NCBI GenBank assembly: GCA_947571135.1
Contig: CANOWY010000006.1
Span: 1-63,224 of the forward strand
Direction: 5' to 3'
Source: an uncultured Mycoplasmatota bacterium
Lineage (GTDB): Bacteria > Bacillota_I > Bacilli_A > RF39 > UBA660
DNA: 63,224 nt
Made by a program: the position numbers and the translations under genes. Position 1 is the first letter of the stretch, and the number at the start of each line of letters is the position of its first letter. The notes under the pieces are model-generated. The model was not told the origin of the DNA. It searched no databases and saw only the letters and a list, made by a program, of their open reading frames with translations. Of this stretch, positions 11,064 to 20,298 are shown one piece after another.

Positions 11064-11516
11064 TTATTTTCTTATTAATTTTTTTGTTAAGCAATTATCT
11101 CCTAAATAAACTTCAAATCCATTCTTTATATAAAATCTAGTAGAATCTTCACTTAAGGAATAAACCTCTATTTGTTCTAAATAAGGAAAATCACTTGCTA
11201 TATTTTTTAATGATTGGTTTAATAAAATTGTTCCTAATCCATTAGAACGTTTGGGTGACGCAATTTCTATATTATCTAGTCTTAAAATTTTATCATCAGT
11301 AGGAATGTAATAACGCGCATATCCTACTAAGATTTGACGATTTTCGATTCCATAAAAACGATATAGGCCATTTTCAACTAATGCCAAAATATTTTGACTA
11401 TTAGCATTATCTCGATTATCTTCATATAACATTGGAATATAAGAAATAAAATAGAATACATCGTTTAAACAATTAAAACTTGATAAAGTAATACTATTTT
11501 CATAGATAGAAAACAT
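11064..11516 (-). CDS. GNAT-family N-acetyltransferase
   Basis: A 150-residue GNAT-like protein. The pattern LDNIEIASPKRSNGLGTILLNQSLK resembles the acetyl-CoA-binding motif A (R/Q-x-x-G-x-G/A), and the C-terminal YIKNGFEVYLGDN is typical of the last GNAT strand. The substrate cannot be told. It lies between topA and xerC, where Bacillus has unrelated genes. Confidence 0.75.
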   Translation of the reverse strand: MFSIYENSITLSSFNCLNDVFYFISYIPMLYEDNRDNANSQNILALVENGLYRFYGIENRQILVGYARYYIPTDDKILRLDNIEIASPKRSNGLGTILLNQSLKNIASDFPYLEQIEVYSLSEDSTRFYIKNGFEVYLGDNCLTKKLIRK

Positions 11517-11559
11517 AATATATAACCCCCTCTCCTTTTGTTTTATTACTTTAGCATTT

Positions 11560-11590
11560 CATATAAAAGAAGCAAGAGTCTTTACTCTCC
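11560..11590 (-). terminator. Terminator at end of topA
   Basis: AGAGT pairs with ACTCT around AAAG, then a T-rich tail. The hairpin begins inside the last codons of topA. A related sequence (AAGAGTAAAGACCCTTGC plus T run) follows the adjacent GNAT gene near 11025. Confidence 0.55.
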
Positions 11591-13609
11591 CTTTTCATAA
11601 TCACAATTAGAACAAACTACTTTATCTTTTTTTTCTACTAATAAACTTTCACATTTTGGACATTTTTCTCCAGTGGGTTTATACCAAGAAGCGAAGTCAC
11701 ATTTTGGATAATTTGAACATCCATAGAAAAATTTGCCTTTGCGTGTTCTTTTTGCTACAATTTTTCCCTCGCATTTCGGACAATCTGCAAGTTCTTCTAT
11801 TTCTCTTTCTTCTTTCTTGATATATTTACAAGTTGGGTAATTAGAACATGCTGTAAATTTACCATATTTTCCATTACGGATAACTAAATCACTTCCACAT
11901 TCAGGACATATCTCTCCTGTTTTTTCGGCTTCTTTTTTCTCCATTTTGTCAAATGCTTCTTCCACGCATGGTTCGAATTTATTATAGAATTCTCTTAAGA
12001 CTTTCACATTATCGGCATCACTTTCTGCTATTTTATCTAAATCCGTTTCCATAGCACTTGTGTATTCGACATTGACAATGTCACTAAAGAATTCCTGTAG
12101 TTTGTCAGTGGTTTCTATCCCAATTTCCGTAGGAAGCATTTTTTTATCTTCTATTTTAACATATCCACGCTCTTTAATGGTTGCAACTATCGTAGCATAC
12201 GTACTAGGCCTTCCTATTCCTAAATTTTCCATTTCTTTAATTAAACTACTTTCTGTATATCTTGGAAGTGGTTTGGTAAAATGTTGTTCTTTTAATATTT
12301 CATTGGCAATTATGGTATTACTCTTATAATTTTTAAAATCTGGTAAAAGGGTATCTTTTTGTTCTTCGTAAGCCGCATAGACTTTTAAGTACCCATCAAA
12401 TTTTAATACACTTCCTGTTGTCTTAAAGGTATAACCATTATTTTCTAAAATAACAGAAGTAGTTAAGAAATTAGCATTTGCCATTAAAGAAGACAATGCA
12501 CGTACATAAATTAAGTTGTACAATTTATATTCATCTGGTGTTAAGTATTTTTTCATTGACTCTGGTGTACGCATAATACTTGTAGGACGAATACCTTCAT
12601 GGGCATCTTGCATATTTTTGTCTTTTTTGCCTACTTTTACGCTTCCTATGTATTCTGGTCCATAATTTTTCTTAATATACTCATATGTTTCTGTAACGAA
12701 TGTTGGTGATACACGTTCTGAATCGGTACGCATATACGTGATAAGTCCGACAGTTTCACTTCCAATATCAATTCCTTCGTATAATTTTTGCGCCACACGC
12801 ATGGTTTTAGATGGTGCAAAGTTTATACGATTGGCAGCCATTCTTTGTAAAGTAGATGTTTTAAAAACAGGCTTTGCACTTTTCGTAGTGTCTGTTTGTT
12901 TTACATCTTCTAGTTTAAAAGCATTAGATAGTTGATTTAATATTTCCTCTGCTTCTACTTCACTCCCAATTTCTACCTTTTTTCCATGGTATTTTTCTAA
13001 GTCTGCAGTGAAGTCTTTAAAATCAGCGTGAATAGTCCAATACTCAACTGGTATAAATGCTTCTATCTCACGCTCGCGATCCACAATTAATTTTAAAGCA
13101 ACACTCTGTACTCTACCTGCACTTTTTCCACCAGTTTTAGATTGCATTAATTTGCTTAAACGAAATCCAATAATGCGGTCTAGAATTCTTCGTGTCTCTT
13201 GACTTTTTACTAAGTTTTCATCAATTTTACGTGGGTGGTTAATAGCATCAATAACGACATCTTTAGTAATTTCATTAAAAACAACACGACTGTAATTGTC
13301 ATTAATGTCAAGTGTATCCTTTAAATGCCAAGAAATGGCTTCTCCTTCGCGGTCTGGGTCAGTAGCAAGATAGACAAATTCACTATCTTTTACATCTTTT
13401 TTCAAAGCATTAATGTCTTTCGCTTTTCCTTTAATAGGAATATAGTTTGGTTCAAAGTTATTCTCTACGTCTACCCCTAATCCAAACTTACCACTTGTTG
13501 CTAAATCACGAATATGCCCCTTGCTAGAAACTACTTTATAATCACTGCCTAGATATTTTTCAATCGTTTTACTTTTCGCAGGCGATTCTACGATGACTAA
13601 TTTTTTCAT
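11582..13609 (-). CDS. topA: DNA topoisomerase I
   Basis: A 675-residue type IA topoisomerase that relaxes negative supercoils. The N-terminal Toprim domain (LVIVESPAKSKTIEKYLG, then DPDREGEAISWHL) is intact. The active-site Tyr lies in ITYMRTDSERVS near residue 293. Three C-terminal zinc ribbons follow (CPECG, CPKCEG and CPKCES with their partner CSNYP/CSNC pairs). Length and domain order match Firmicutes TopA. Neighbours (rnhB, rbgA upstream; xerC downstream) match the Bacillus arrangement, but dprA is absent. Confidence 0.97.
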   Translation of the reverse strand: MKKLVIVESPAKSKTIEKYLGSDYKVVSSKGHIRDLATSGKFGLGVDVENNFEPNYIPIKGKAKDINALKKDVKDSEFVYLATDPDREGEAISWHLKDTLDINDNYSRVVFNEITKDVVIDAINHPRKIDENLVKSQETRRILDRIIGFRLSKLMQSKTGGKSAGRVQSVALKLIVDREREIEAFIPVEYWTIHADFKDFTADLEKYHGKKVEIGSEVEAEEILNQLSNAFKLEDVKQTDTTKSAKPVFKTSTLQRMAANRINFAPSKTMRVAQKLYEGIDIGSETVGLITYMRTDSERVSPTFVTETYEYIKKNYGPEYIGSVKVGKKDKNMQDAHEGIRPTSIMRTPESMKKYLTPDEYKLYNLIYVRALSSLMANANFLTTSVILENNGYTFKTTGSVLKFDGYLKVYAAYEEQKDTLLPDFKNYKSNTIIANEILKEQHFTKPLPRYTESSLIKEMENLGIGRPSTYATIVATIKERGYVKIEDKKMLPTEIGIETTDKLQEFFSDIVNVEYTSAMETDLDKIAESDADNVKVLREFYNKFEPCVEEAFDKMEKKEAEKTGEICPECGSDLVIRNGKYGKFTACSNYPTCKYIKKEEREIEELADCPKCEGKIVAKRTRKGKFFYGCSNYPKCDFASWYKPTGEKCPKCESLLVEKKDKVVCSNCDYEKGE

Positions 13610-13621
13610 ATATTTCCCTTT

Positions 13622-15661
13622 CTAATTCATATCTTCTTCCGTAGTTTTGTATCTTTCTAATCCTTCACTTAAATATTTAAAATAATTAGAAGTGATGGCT
13701 AAATTGCTCATTTTAATCATATTACTGATTTCTTTATTATATTTAATAATTTCTTCATTTGTATATTGTTTTTCACCAAAATAATTTATTTTGCCTGTTG
13801 TTGAATTATAATACCCTATTTCATTTTCCCAAGAGCCATCTGCAAATACTACTCTATTTTTATAAGAATCTGCATAGTCGTTTGATAGAATATCTTCTCC
13901 TACATATAAACGAGGATCATAATCTAAATTAAATAAATTGGCTATAGTGGGCACTATATTTAAGTAAGAAGTATATTCAGTAAAATGACGCCCTTCCATT
14001 TCACTATTATAAATGACAAATGGAGTTTGTTCTATGTTATTTCTTTCTAGTGCATTTGGCAAAGCAGAGGCAATATCATTATCTTTAAGACCATAAGGAT
14101 AGTGATCTCCATACATAACAATGACAGTATCCTCTAGAACATCCTTTTCTTCTAATAATTCAAGAAGTCTTGCAAGAGCCAAATCTAGTTCTTTTAGTTT
14201 TGACATATAACGTTTTATACCAGTAGGATATCCTGTATTTTTAAAGAAATCTAAATATTTATCTCCATATTCGCTTGATACATAATAAGGCTGATGAGAA
14301 GTGACACTAGTCATCCAAGCCATAAATGGCTTAGTAGTATCAATATGTTCCATAGCACGTTCCATAAGAAGAATATCACTTGGCCACTCTTTGTATTCAG
14401 TTGTATAATTGATTTTTAAATCTTTTACTCCATAAAATGCACTACTTCCCATATTCTTATGAATAGTAGAACGAAAATAGTAGGTCTCATCATAATTATG
14501 ATAAGAAGATGTTGTATATCCTGCTTTATTAAATAAACCAAAAATACTTTCATCATATTTGTTATTTTTGTATTGATTTGCTGTACAAATACGATTGATA
14601 CTAAACAAACTTACCATACCACTCATTTCGTTATTTCCAGTAGCACACGAATTTCTTGGAGAATAGTTATTTTCCCAACTAAAACCTTCTGTATACATTT
14701 TATAAAATGTTGGATAGTATTCTGGATTAATAAAGATTTCGTTTACGCTTTCTAGCATAATGACAATCAGGTTTTTGCCTTCAAACAATCCTGTATATTC
14801 ATTTTTGTCTGTAATATTTCGACTCATGAAGTAATTATTTAATGTTTTATAATTCGCATTCGTCGTTTCTTTCTGTAAAAGTTCCCATGCTGTATCATCA
14901 ATTATTCTTGTGTAATCAGTAACTTCCGATGTTTTTTCTTGTTCATTACCAAACTCTAGCAATGTGTTGTCTTCTTGCTTAATAAAATTAGATTTTATAT
15001 CTAAAATGCCAAACATGCTAGTTCCAAATTGGTTCACACTAATATTTAAATTATTAGGATTTTTAAATAAGGACTTTGTACTTTCAAGTTGTAATTCATT
15101 TTGCATAAACGGAATACTTAAGGTTTGGTAATAGAATAAAAATAGTATAATAGTGCCTAAAATAGCGATAATAGCACTTCGACGATTCTTACGTTTCATA
15201 AATAGACTTTTTTGTTCTTTAAAATATGAAACAAATACTTTTGGCTCTACAAAAAATTTATAAAGTATATAAAGAATAAAAGGGGCCAACATCCACCAAA
15301 AATTTGGATTAAAAGAAGCAAAATAATCTTGAATGTATTCTTTTACGGCTCCAAGTTGACTACTTGTTCCGATTGAAATATACACCCCTAAAAAGTTTTC
15401 AAATCCTGCTTGTAAAATAGCATAAATAGTGGCAATAAATAAAATAATACTACTAAATATTCTTCCTATACTTTCTTTCATAAAACAAGTAATGCTGCTG
15501 ATGATTAAAGTAAAAATACTACATCCAATAAAAATTCTAAATACTGCCCAGTCTAGTATGGCCATTTTTTCAAAACTACGAAATAATACTTCCAATATAA
15601 ATAACGGAAGTAACAATGATATATAATTTTTAATTAGTTTGTTTTTCATGATTTTTTTCAT
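13622..15661 (-). CDS. LtaS-like sulfatase-family membrane protein
   Basis: A 679-residue protein with about five N-terminal membrane segments and an extracellular alkaline-phosphatase/sulfatase-fold domain from about residue 270 (NLIVIMLESVNE ... SCATGNNEMSG ... MYGDHYPYG). The Thr in SCATGN is at the nucleophile position of lipoteichoic acid synthases; the DxH metal motif is kept. It probably transfers glycerol-phosphate, or another phospho-alcohol, onto a surface polymer. It lies between rnhB and topA and overlaps rnhB by 32 bases if the first ATG is used; ATG at 15649 is an alternative start. Confidence 0.85.
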   Translation of the reverse strand: MKKIMKNKLIKNYISLLLPLFILEVLFRSFEKMAILDWAVFRIFIGCSIFTLIISSITCFMKESIGRIFSSIILFIATIYAILQAGFENFLGVYISIGTSSQLGAVKEYIQDYFASFNPNFWWMLAPFILYILYKFFVEPKVFVSYFKEQKSLFMKRKNRRSAIIAILGTIILFLFYYQTLSIPFMQNELQLESTKSLFKNPNNLNISVNQFGTSMFGILDIKSNFIKQEDNTLLEFGNEQEKTSEVTDYTRIIDDTAWELLQKETTNANYKTLNNYFMSRNITDKNEYTGLFEGKNLIVIMLESVNEIFINPEYYPTFYKMYTEGFSWENNYSPRNSCATGNNEMSGMVSLFSINRICTANQYKNNKYDESIFGLFNKAGYTTSSYHNYDETYYFRSTIHKNMGSSAFYGVKDLKINYTTEYKEWPSDILLMERAMEHIDTTKPFMAWMTSVTSHQPYYVSSEYGDKYLDFFKNTGYPTGIKRYMSKLKELDLALARLLELLEEKDVLEDTVIVMYGDHYPYGLKDNDIASALPNALERNNIEQTPFVIYNSEMEGRHFTEYTSYLNIVPTIANLFNLDYDPRLYVGEDILSNDYADSYKNRVVFADGSWENEIGYYNSTTGKINYFGEKQYTNEEIIKYNKEISNMIKMSNLAITSNYFKYLSEGLERYKTTEEDMN

Positions 15662-16298
15662 TTACTTCTTCACCTTTTTCTATTAAATCACGAACTGGCT
15701 TATATGTAAATCTGTAATTTTCAAGTGGACCATATTTTTCTAAGCAGGCCAAATGAAGTTTGGTAGGATAACCTTTATGTTGGTCAAAATGATAAAGAGG
15801 ATATTTTTGATGTAGTTCGTACATCATGTCATCTCTTGTAACTTTGGCTATAACACTAGCAGCAGCGATTGATAAAGATAATGCATCTCCATGTATGATA
15901 CTCGTAGAAGGTATATCTAAATCTAATTTCATAGCATCAATTAGAACATGCTCTGGTTTTACATCTAAATTGGATAAGGCTTCTAACATAGCCAGTTTAC
16001 TTGCTTCGTAAATGTTTACTTCGTCAATTTTAGAGGCGGGAATAATACCAATACCATAAGAAATAGCATCTTGTACCAATATTTTATAGAATTCATTTCT
16101 TTTCTTTTCGCTTAGTTTTTTTGAATCATTTAAACCCTTTAAATGATAATTAACAGGTAAAATTACGGCTGCAGCAACAACAGGCCCTACTAGTGGCCCA
16201 CGTCCTACTTCATCTACTCCTGCTATTAATTTTATGTTCTCTTTATATAAATTTGTTTCAAATTTTAACAAATCGTTTTTTTCCTTTACTACTGCCAC
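15630..16298 (-). CDS. rnhB: Ribonuclease HII
   Basis: A 222-residue RNase HII that removes ribonucleotides and RNA primers from DNA. The signature AGVDEVGRGPLVGPVVAAAVILP carries the first catalytic Asp-Glu pair; LIDAMKLDL and SIAAASVIAKVTRDDMM carry the remaining acidic residues. Synteny rbgA-rnhB is as in Bacillus, except that a 284-residue gene intervenes. A charged Lys/Glu/Asn tail overlaps the next gene. Confidence 0.95.
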   Translation of the reverse strand: MAVVKEKNDLLKFETNLYKENIKLIAGVDEVGRGPLVGPVVAAAVILPVNYHLKGLNDSKKLSEKKRNEFYKILVQDAISYGIGIIPASKIDEVNIYEASKLAMLEALSNLDVKPEHVLIDAMKLDLDIPSTSIIHGDALSLSIAAASVIAKVTRDDMMYELHQKYPLYHFDQHKGYPTKLHLACLEKYGPLENYRFTYKPVRDLIEKGEEVNEKNHEKQTN

Positions 16299-16622
16299 TT
16301 TTTTTCACTTCCAGACTTTTTCATTTTAGCATATTTTAAAAAACTATGTACTAGATTTTTAAAATATTCACCAAATATTTATAAAAAAGTTATCATTTAC
16401 AGCCAAAATAAATAGTAGTGCAAAAAGGAGGATGGAATCTAGTCGGTTTAACATTTTCTTTTTTGAAAAATATTTCTTCAACCGTATAAGGTTTGTATCA
16501 TCTATTAAACGTATTAATGCATTTTTTCACAAAGAAGGTTATCAACTAAAAAATGAGAATTTTTCTCTCATTTTGGCTGTTACTATGAATACAACAAAAA
16601 GCAAAAGGATTACTTTTATTGC
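16299..16622. other. 323-base gap with inverted repeat and terminator
   Basis: No credible gene. An 11-base inverted repeat (ACAGCCAAAAT) has arms at about 16399 and 16571, roughly 170 bases apart. A plus-strand ORF beginning at 16432 has AGGAGG directly against its ATG, with no spacing, and no family likeness, so it is not called. Confidence 0.4.
16547..16574. terminator. Bidirectional terminator hairpin
   Basis: AATGAGA pairs with TCTCATT around an A/T loop, with T runs on both strands. In minus orientation it ends the 284-residue gene. Confidence 0.65.
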
Positions 16623-17477
16623 TTATTTTGTATATATTCTTCTCTGTGCGTCTTCTTGATTTAGAAATTCATGAACTGCTTTCGCTAAATCCTTTTCTAA
16701 ATCATCTTTTATATTATCATTAGAAAATACTTTGTAAGGTTTAGTTTTCATTTTTCCATTCTCTTTTCTATAAACTTCTATCTCTTGCATACCTTCTGCA
16801 AAATGAAGTACATTTTCCTCATCATATGTTAAAAAATATTCTGTCATTTGATAGGTACTTACACCATTTTCAAGTGGAAAGTCAAATAAATAATCAAAAG
16901 TCGTATTTTTCTTTCTAATGATATCTCGAATATTCATGAGTTTGGATGTAACTTTATAACATTCTCTATCTAAATCACAAATCATAGTAAATGTTCCAGC
17001 ATCTTTATTTCCAAATTCACCTGTATCGATAGCATATGTAAGGGACTGATAATAACCCGATACTTTATTATTCTCTTGAGATGTAATTTTAAATTCTTCT
17101 AAAAAGTTGGTAATTCCCTCTTGATAAAAGGTATCTGGATATCGTAATTGCTTGTATAAAAATGTTGTTTCTATAAAAGGATTTTCTTTAATTGGTAATA
17201 CAAATGGACGATAATAATTATAAATTTTACTTCCTATTACGTATTTCTCTTTTGTATATAATTTTATAAAACTGGTTGGTTTTAGTTCTTCTAGTTTTTC
17301 TAAAAACAATTTTAATTCCTCTTCTGATATTATGACATTGACAGAAGGTAAAAAATGGTTATAAGGAGTTATACACTCTTGCAATTTTGTTAGTACTTCA
17401 TAACGCAAATTTCTTGTATACATAAATTTTTTTAGGGCATCTAATTCTGTTCCTTCAATATGAAAAATATATTCCAT
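16623..17477 (-). CDS. Hypothetical protein (284 aa)
   Basis: A 284-residue soluble protein with no signal peptide or membrane segment. It is mixed alpha/beta, with a Lys/Glu-rich C-terminus. I recognise no motif. It is flanked by its own terminator and by that of rbgA, so it is a separate unit between rbgA and rnhB, probably lineage-specific. Confidence 0.7.
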   Translation of the reverse strand: MEYIFHIEGTELDALKKFMYTRNLRYEVLTKLQECITPYNHFLPSVNVIISEEELKLFLEKLEELKPTSFIKLYTKEKYVIGSKIYNYYRPFVLPIKENPFIETTFLYKQLRYPDTFYQEGITNFLEEFKITSQENNKVSGYYQSLTYAIDTGEFGNKDAGTFTMICDLDRECYKVTSKLMNIRDIIRKKNTTFDYLFDFPLENGVSTYQMTEYFLTYDEENVLHFAEGMQEIEVYRKENGKMKTKPYKVFSNDNIKDDLEKDLAKAVHEFLNQEDAQRRIYTK

Positions 17478-17526
17478 AACACTACTCTTTTCCTTTTTGT
17501 TTTTCTATTCTAACATATAATTTGGC

Positions 17527-17552
17527 AAAAAAAAGAACTTTTTTCAGTTCCT
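17527..17552 (-). terminator. Terminator downstream of rbgA
   Basis: GGAACT pairs with AGTTC(C/T) around an A-rich loop, followed by eight T, overlapping the rbgA stop. Confidence 0.7.
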
Positions 17553-18408
17553 AGCGATCGAAAGTAATTCCTTTTATATATTCCATCTTTACATCATCTA
17601 CAATTTTTTTGCTTACTCTATCATAGTCAACTTCACCATTTTTAATAGCACCCATATTTTTTCCGATAATTTCATAAACTTCTTCGATATCTTCCACTTT
17701 ATCAATTTTGTATCTTTCTTTCAGAATAGTAGGATAGTGTTCTGCTAGCATTGTTAAAATATAGATGGCTACTTCATCTAATGGCAAAACTTCTAGTTTG
17801 ATGCTAGTCATAGATGCAAGATTAAAAGCAACTGTATTGTCACTTAGTTTTGGCCATAAAATCCCTGGTGTATCTAAAAGAGAAATATTATGAGAGGTTT
17901 TTAGCCATTTTACTTGTTTTGTTACTCCTGGATTATTTCCAACATCTGCTACTTTACGATTGGCCATTTTATTAATTAATGTGCTCTTTCCAACATTGGG
18001 TATTCCAATTACCAAAGCCCTTATCTCTTTTTCTTTCATGCCTTTTTCTTCTCTTTTTATTTGCGTTTCTTTCATGATTTTATAGGTTTCTTCTATGATT
18101 TTTTTATAATCATCAGGGTTGTTTAAATCTACCAAAAGGACTTTTGAACCTAAATTTTCATAATATCTTATCCATTTTTGGGTTACTTTTAAATCACACA
18201 AATCTTTTTTGGTCATAATTAAAAGTTTGGGTTTGTTTCTTATTAAATCATAGATATCCTTTATTTTAGATGAGTATGGTATTCTTGCATCTACTAATTC
18301 ATAAACAACATCAATTAAGGAATATTTTTCACTAATAAGTCTTCTTGTTTTAGCCATATGACCTGGGTACCAGTTTATATTTGTCGAATTTTGTCGATTA
18401 TTTTCCAT
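17551..18408 (-). CDS. rbgA: Ribosome biogenesis GTPase RbgA (YlqF)
   Basis: A 285-residue circularly permuted GTPase needed for late 50S assembly. N-terminal NWYPGHMAKTRR is the family signature. The permuted order is visible: the G4-like TKKDL comes first, then G1 GIPNVGKSTLIN, then G3 DTPGILWP. The start at 18408 (MENNRQN) is chosen because an upstream in-frame extension belongs to the overlapping preceding gene. Its first about 13 codons recur twice more upstream at 20271-20297 and 22522-22558, making it a likely insertion site. In Bacillus it directly follows rplS; here 15 kb intervene. Confidence 0.95.
   Translation of the reverse strand: MENNRQNSTNINWYPGHMAKTRRLISEKYSLIDVVYELVDARIPYSSKIKDIYDLIRNKPKLLIMTKKDLCDLKVTQKWIRYYENLGSKVLLVDLNNPDDYKKIIEETYKIMKETQIKREEKGMKEKEIRALVIGIPNVGKSTLINKMANRKVADVGNNPGVTKQVKWLKTSHNISLLDTPGILWPKLSDNTVAFNLASMTSIKLEVLPLDEVAIYILTMLAEHYPTILKERYKIDKVEDIEEVYEIIGKNMGAIKNGEVDYDRVSKKIVDDVKMEYIKGITFDR
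18370..18408 (-). repeat. rbgA 5'-end repeat, copy A (true gene start)
   Basis: Codons 1-13 of rbgA. A 26-base block at 18370-18395 is identical to 20271-20296 and an 18-base block at 18389-18406 is identical to 22541-22558. It is the proximal boundary of the accessory island. Confidence 0.85.
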
Positions 18409-18847
18409 TATTTTCACTTCCCTTAAATTTAACATATTCATCGATTTTTTTATTATAGTGTTTTAACTCTTCTATAAATTTAGGTCTAAATTGATTTAAA
18501 TAATCAATGATTAAATTAGCATATTCATCAATATTTTTATTATTAACTATATCTATGAGATATTTATTCATTCCTTTTTTAGTATTAATTCTTTCTACAT
18601 AAAATGCTAATAAATTAGTTGAGCCTATTTTTTCCTTTGCTGATAAAACTATAGAAACTAAATTTTCTCTTGATACATAATATCTAGGTTTAAATCCATT
18701 TGATCTAGAAAATAATATCAAAGTACAACCTATAAATAACTTATCTGAACCATTTTTAGGAAATGTTTTGCTTGCAAATTCAATTAAACTTTCTATGTTT
18801 CCCTGTTCGTAATCATCATATAGTTCCATTAAAATTCTATTTATCAT
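18398..18847 (-). CDS. Hypothetical cargo protein (149 aa)
   Basis: A 149-residue, Lys/Ile/Asn-rich soluble helical protein without a recognised domain. Its last four codons and stop overlap the start of rbgA by 11 bases, so the two are probably coupled. It is preceded by a DUF6870-like gene, as are the HAD and phosphoglycerate-mutase-like genes at the other two rbgA-start repeats, so it occupies the cargo position of this cassette. Confidence 0.65.
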   Translation of the reverse strand: MINRILMELYDDYEQGNIESLIEFASKTFPKNGSDKLFIGCTLILFSRSNGFKPRYYVSRENLVSIVLSAKEKIGSTNLLAFYVERINTKKGMNKYLIDIVNNKNIDEYANLIIDYLNQFRPKFIEELKHYNKKIDEYVKFKGSENNGK

Positions 18848-18857
18848 TTTATCTCCT

Positions 18858-19130
18858 CTATTTATATAGACTTTTTATAACTCTATTAATACAATCTTTA
18901 GTACTCCTATTATTCGAAAAGCTTATTTTTACTAATGTTCCATTTACTTTAAAAGCATATGGATTCTTTGTAGTAGCAATAAAATCCAATATTCTTTCTT
19001 CTCTACATTTCTTTCTACTTATTTTTATATCTTCTATATTATCTACATCATCAGGATTGATTTCTTCAATAGGAATGTTCTTACATCTTTCTAATTTTTC
19101 TTTTAATTCTTCTAAATTATACTTATTCAT
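18858..19130 (-). CDS. DUF6870-like small protein, copy 1
   Basis: A 90-residue protein with an N-terminal leucine-rich helix (YNLEELKEKLERC) and a C-terminal core ERILDFI-TKNPYAFKVNGTLVKI-FS that matches what I recall of DUF6870, a family common in Firmicutes mobile regions. Start 19130 is preceded by AAGGAT. Two paralogues lie at 21097 and 23154. It has diverged from them (about half identical), so the copies are not recent duplicates. Confidence 0.7.
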   Translation of the reverse strand: MNKYNLEELKEKLERCKNIPIEEINPDDVDNIEDIKISRKKCREERILDFIATTKNPYAFKVNGTLVKISFSNNRSTKDCINRVIKSLYK

Positions 19131-20163
19131 TATTATCCTTCTTACACTCATTTAAATACTTATTATAAAACTCATCCATAGATGAAATATACCTTTGATC
19201 TTGAATTATTCTATATTTTTCGTATTCACTTTCTGCTTTTTCTACTGCTTCTTTATGACTTATATTTCATGAATGTTTTAAAACACTTTTTTTTCTAAAT
19301 TTTAATAAATCATCAGTTGCATTAATCCAATCTTGCATTGTCATAATATGTCTTTCTTTTGCTTCGTCCTCTGCAAATACTAAAAACATATTTGTTAAGT
19401 CATTTAACTTATTTAATTCTTCTTCATTTAAATAATTTTTGGCAATACTAACATCATACTTATATATTAATCCATCAGGAGAATTTTTCCAATTCGTAAG
19501 CCCCATATGTTCTTTTTCTGAATTTGCTCTTTCATAGATTAGCTCTGCTGCAGTATGCCCAGAGATGGCGAAATGGAGTTTATTTTGCACAATTTTAAAA
19601 AATGTATAAGCACTCTCAGATTTCGGATTATAATCAGAAGATGTTGCAATAAATAAATCAGTGATTTTCTGATATGACATTCTTTCACTTACCCTGATTG
19701 TTTTAATTCTTTCAAGTAATTCATCAAAATACTTCATATCATATTTATTGCCTTTTATAAATCGTTCATCATTTAAAGCAAAACCATTCGTCATATATTC
19801 CTTAAGTATTTTAGTTGCCCATATTCTAAATTCTGTAGCTTTTTTAGAACTAATTCGATATCCCACAGCAATTATTGCATCAAGGTTATACATATTAATT
19901 TCTACTGTTTGCGTTTTTCCTTCAATTGCACCATGAATAGTGGTATTTTCCATTTTGGAAACAACCATACTTTCCTCTAATTCTTTTTCTTCAAATATAT
20001 TTTTTAAATGTTTAGAAATTGCTGGTACACCAACTTCAAATACTTTTGCCATTCCTTTTTGAGATAACCACAATGTTTCATCTTTATATATTGCATCAAC
20101 AATAATATTACCATCTTTATTTTTATATATTAATAAATCATTTTTTTCTTCAAAATTATTCAT
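19123..20163 (-). pseudogene. RhuM-family protein, interrupted by TGA
   Basis: RhuM-like (virulence RhuM family) protein: EKNDLLIYKNKDGNIIVDAIYKDETLWLSQ..MAKVF and the central ATEFRIWATKILKEYMTNGFALNDER are hallmarks. The frame stops at TGA 19267-19269 (after residue 298) and resumes in the same frame with NISHKEAVEKAESEYEKYR, the normal RhuM C-terminus, ending at 19123. So the gene is full length except for one nonsense codon, where family members have Gly. The 298-residue product might still work. RhuM genes often occur in mobile and defence islands; molecular role unknown. Confidence 0.8.
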
Positions 20164-20224
20164 TTTTTCACCTCTTTTTCCTTAATTTTACCCAAAAGTG
20201 TAAAAACTTATTTTAAGCAAACCC

Positions 20225-20250
20225 TTTATTTATAAAGCTCTAGCTATGGT
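20225..20250. repeat. CCTTTATTTATAA motif, copy 1
   Basis: A CCTTTATTTATAAAG near-palindrome followed by CTATGG lies beyond the rbgA-start repeat. A similar arrangement recurs at 22481-22505 and, more weakly, at 23588-23602. It could be part of an insertion junction or a promoter relic. Confidence 0.35.
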
Positions 20251-20270
20251 TGTCTTTTTATCCCCATATC

Positions 20271-20297
20271 CCAGTTTATATTTGTCGAATTTTGTCC
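20271..20297 (-). repeat. rbgA 5'-end repeat, copy B
   Basis: Twenty-six bases identical to rbgA positions about 14-39 (18370-18395) directly follow the stop of the HAD gene. After the repeat the sequence diverges, so no RbgA is encoded. It marks the downstream end of a cassette. Confidence 0.85.
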
Positions 20298-20298
20298 T

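Noticed and set aside
16432-16659. Plus-strand ORF of 75 codons after AGGAGG
   Set aside because: The ribosome-site-like string touches the ATG with no spacing, the frame runs across a terminator into the end of another gene, and no family likeness is seen.
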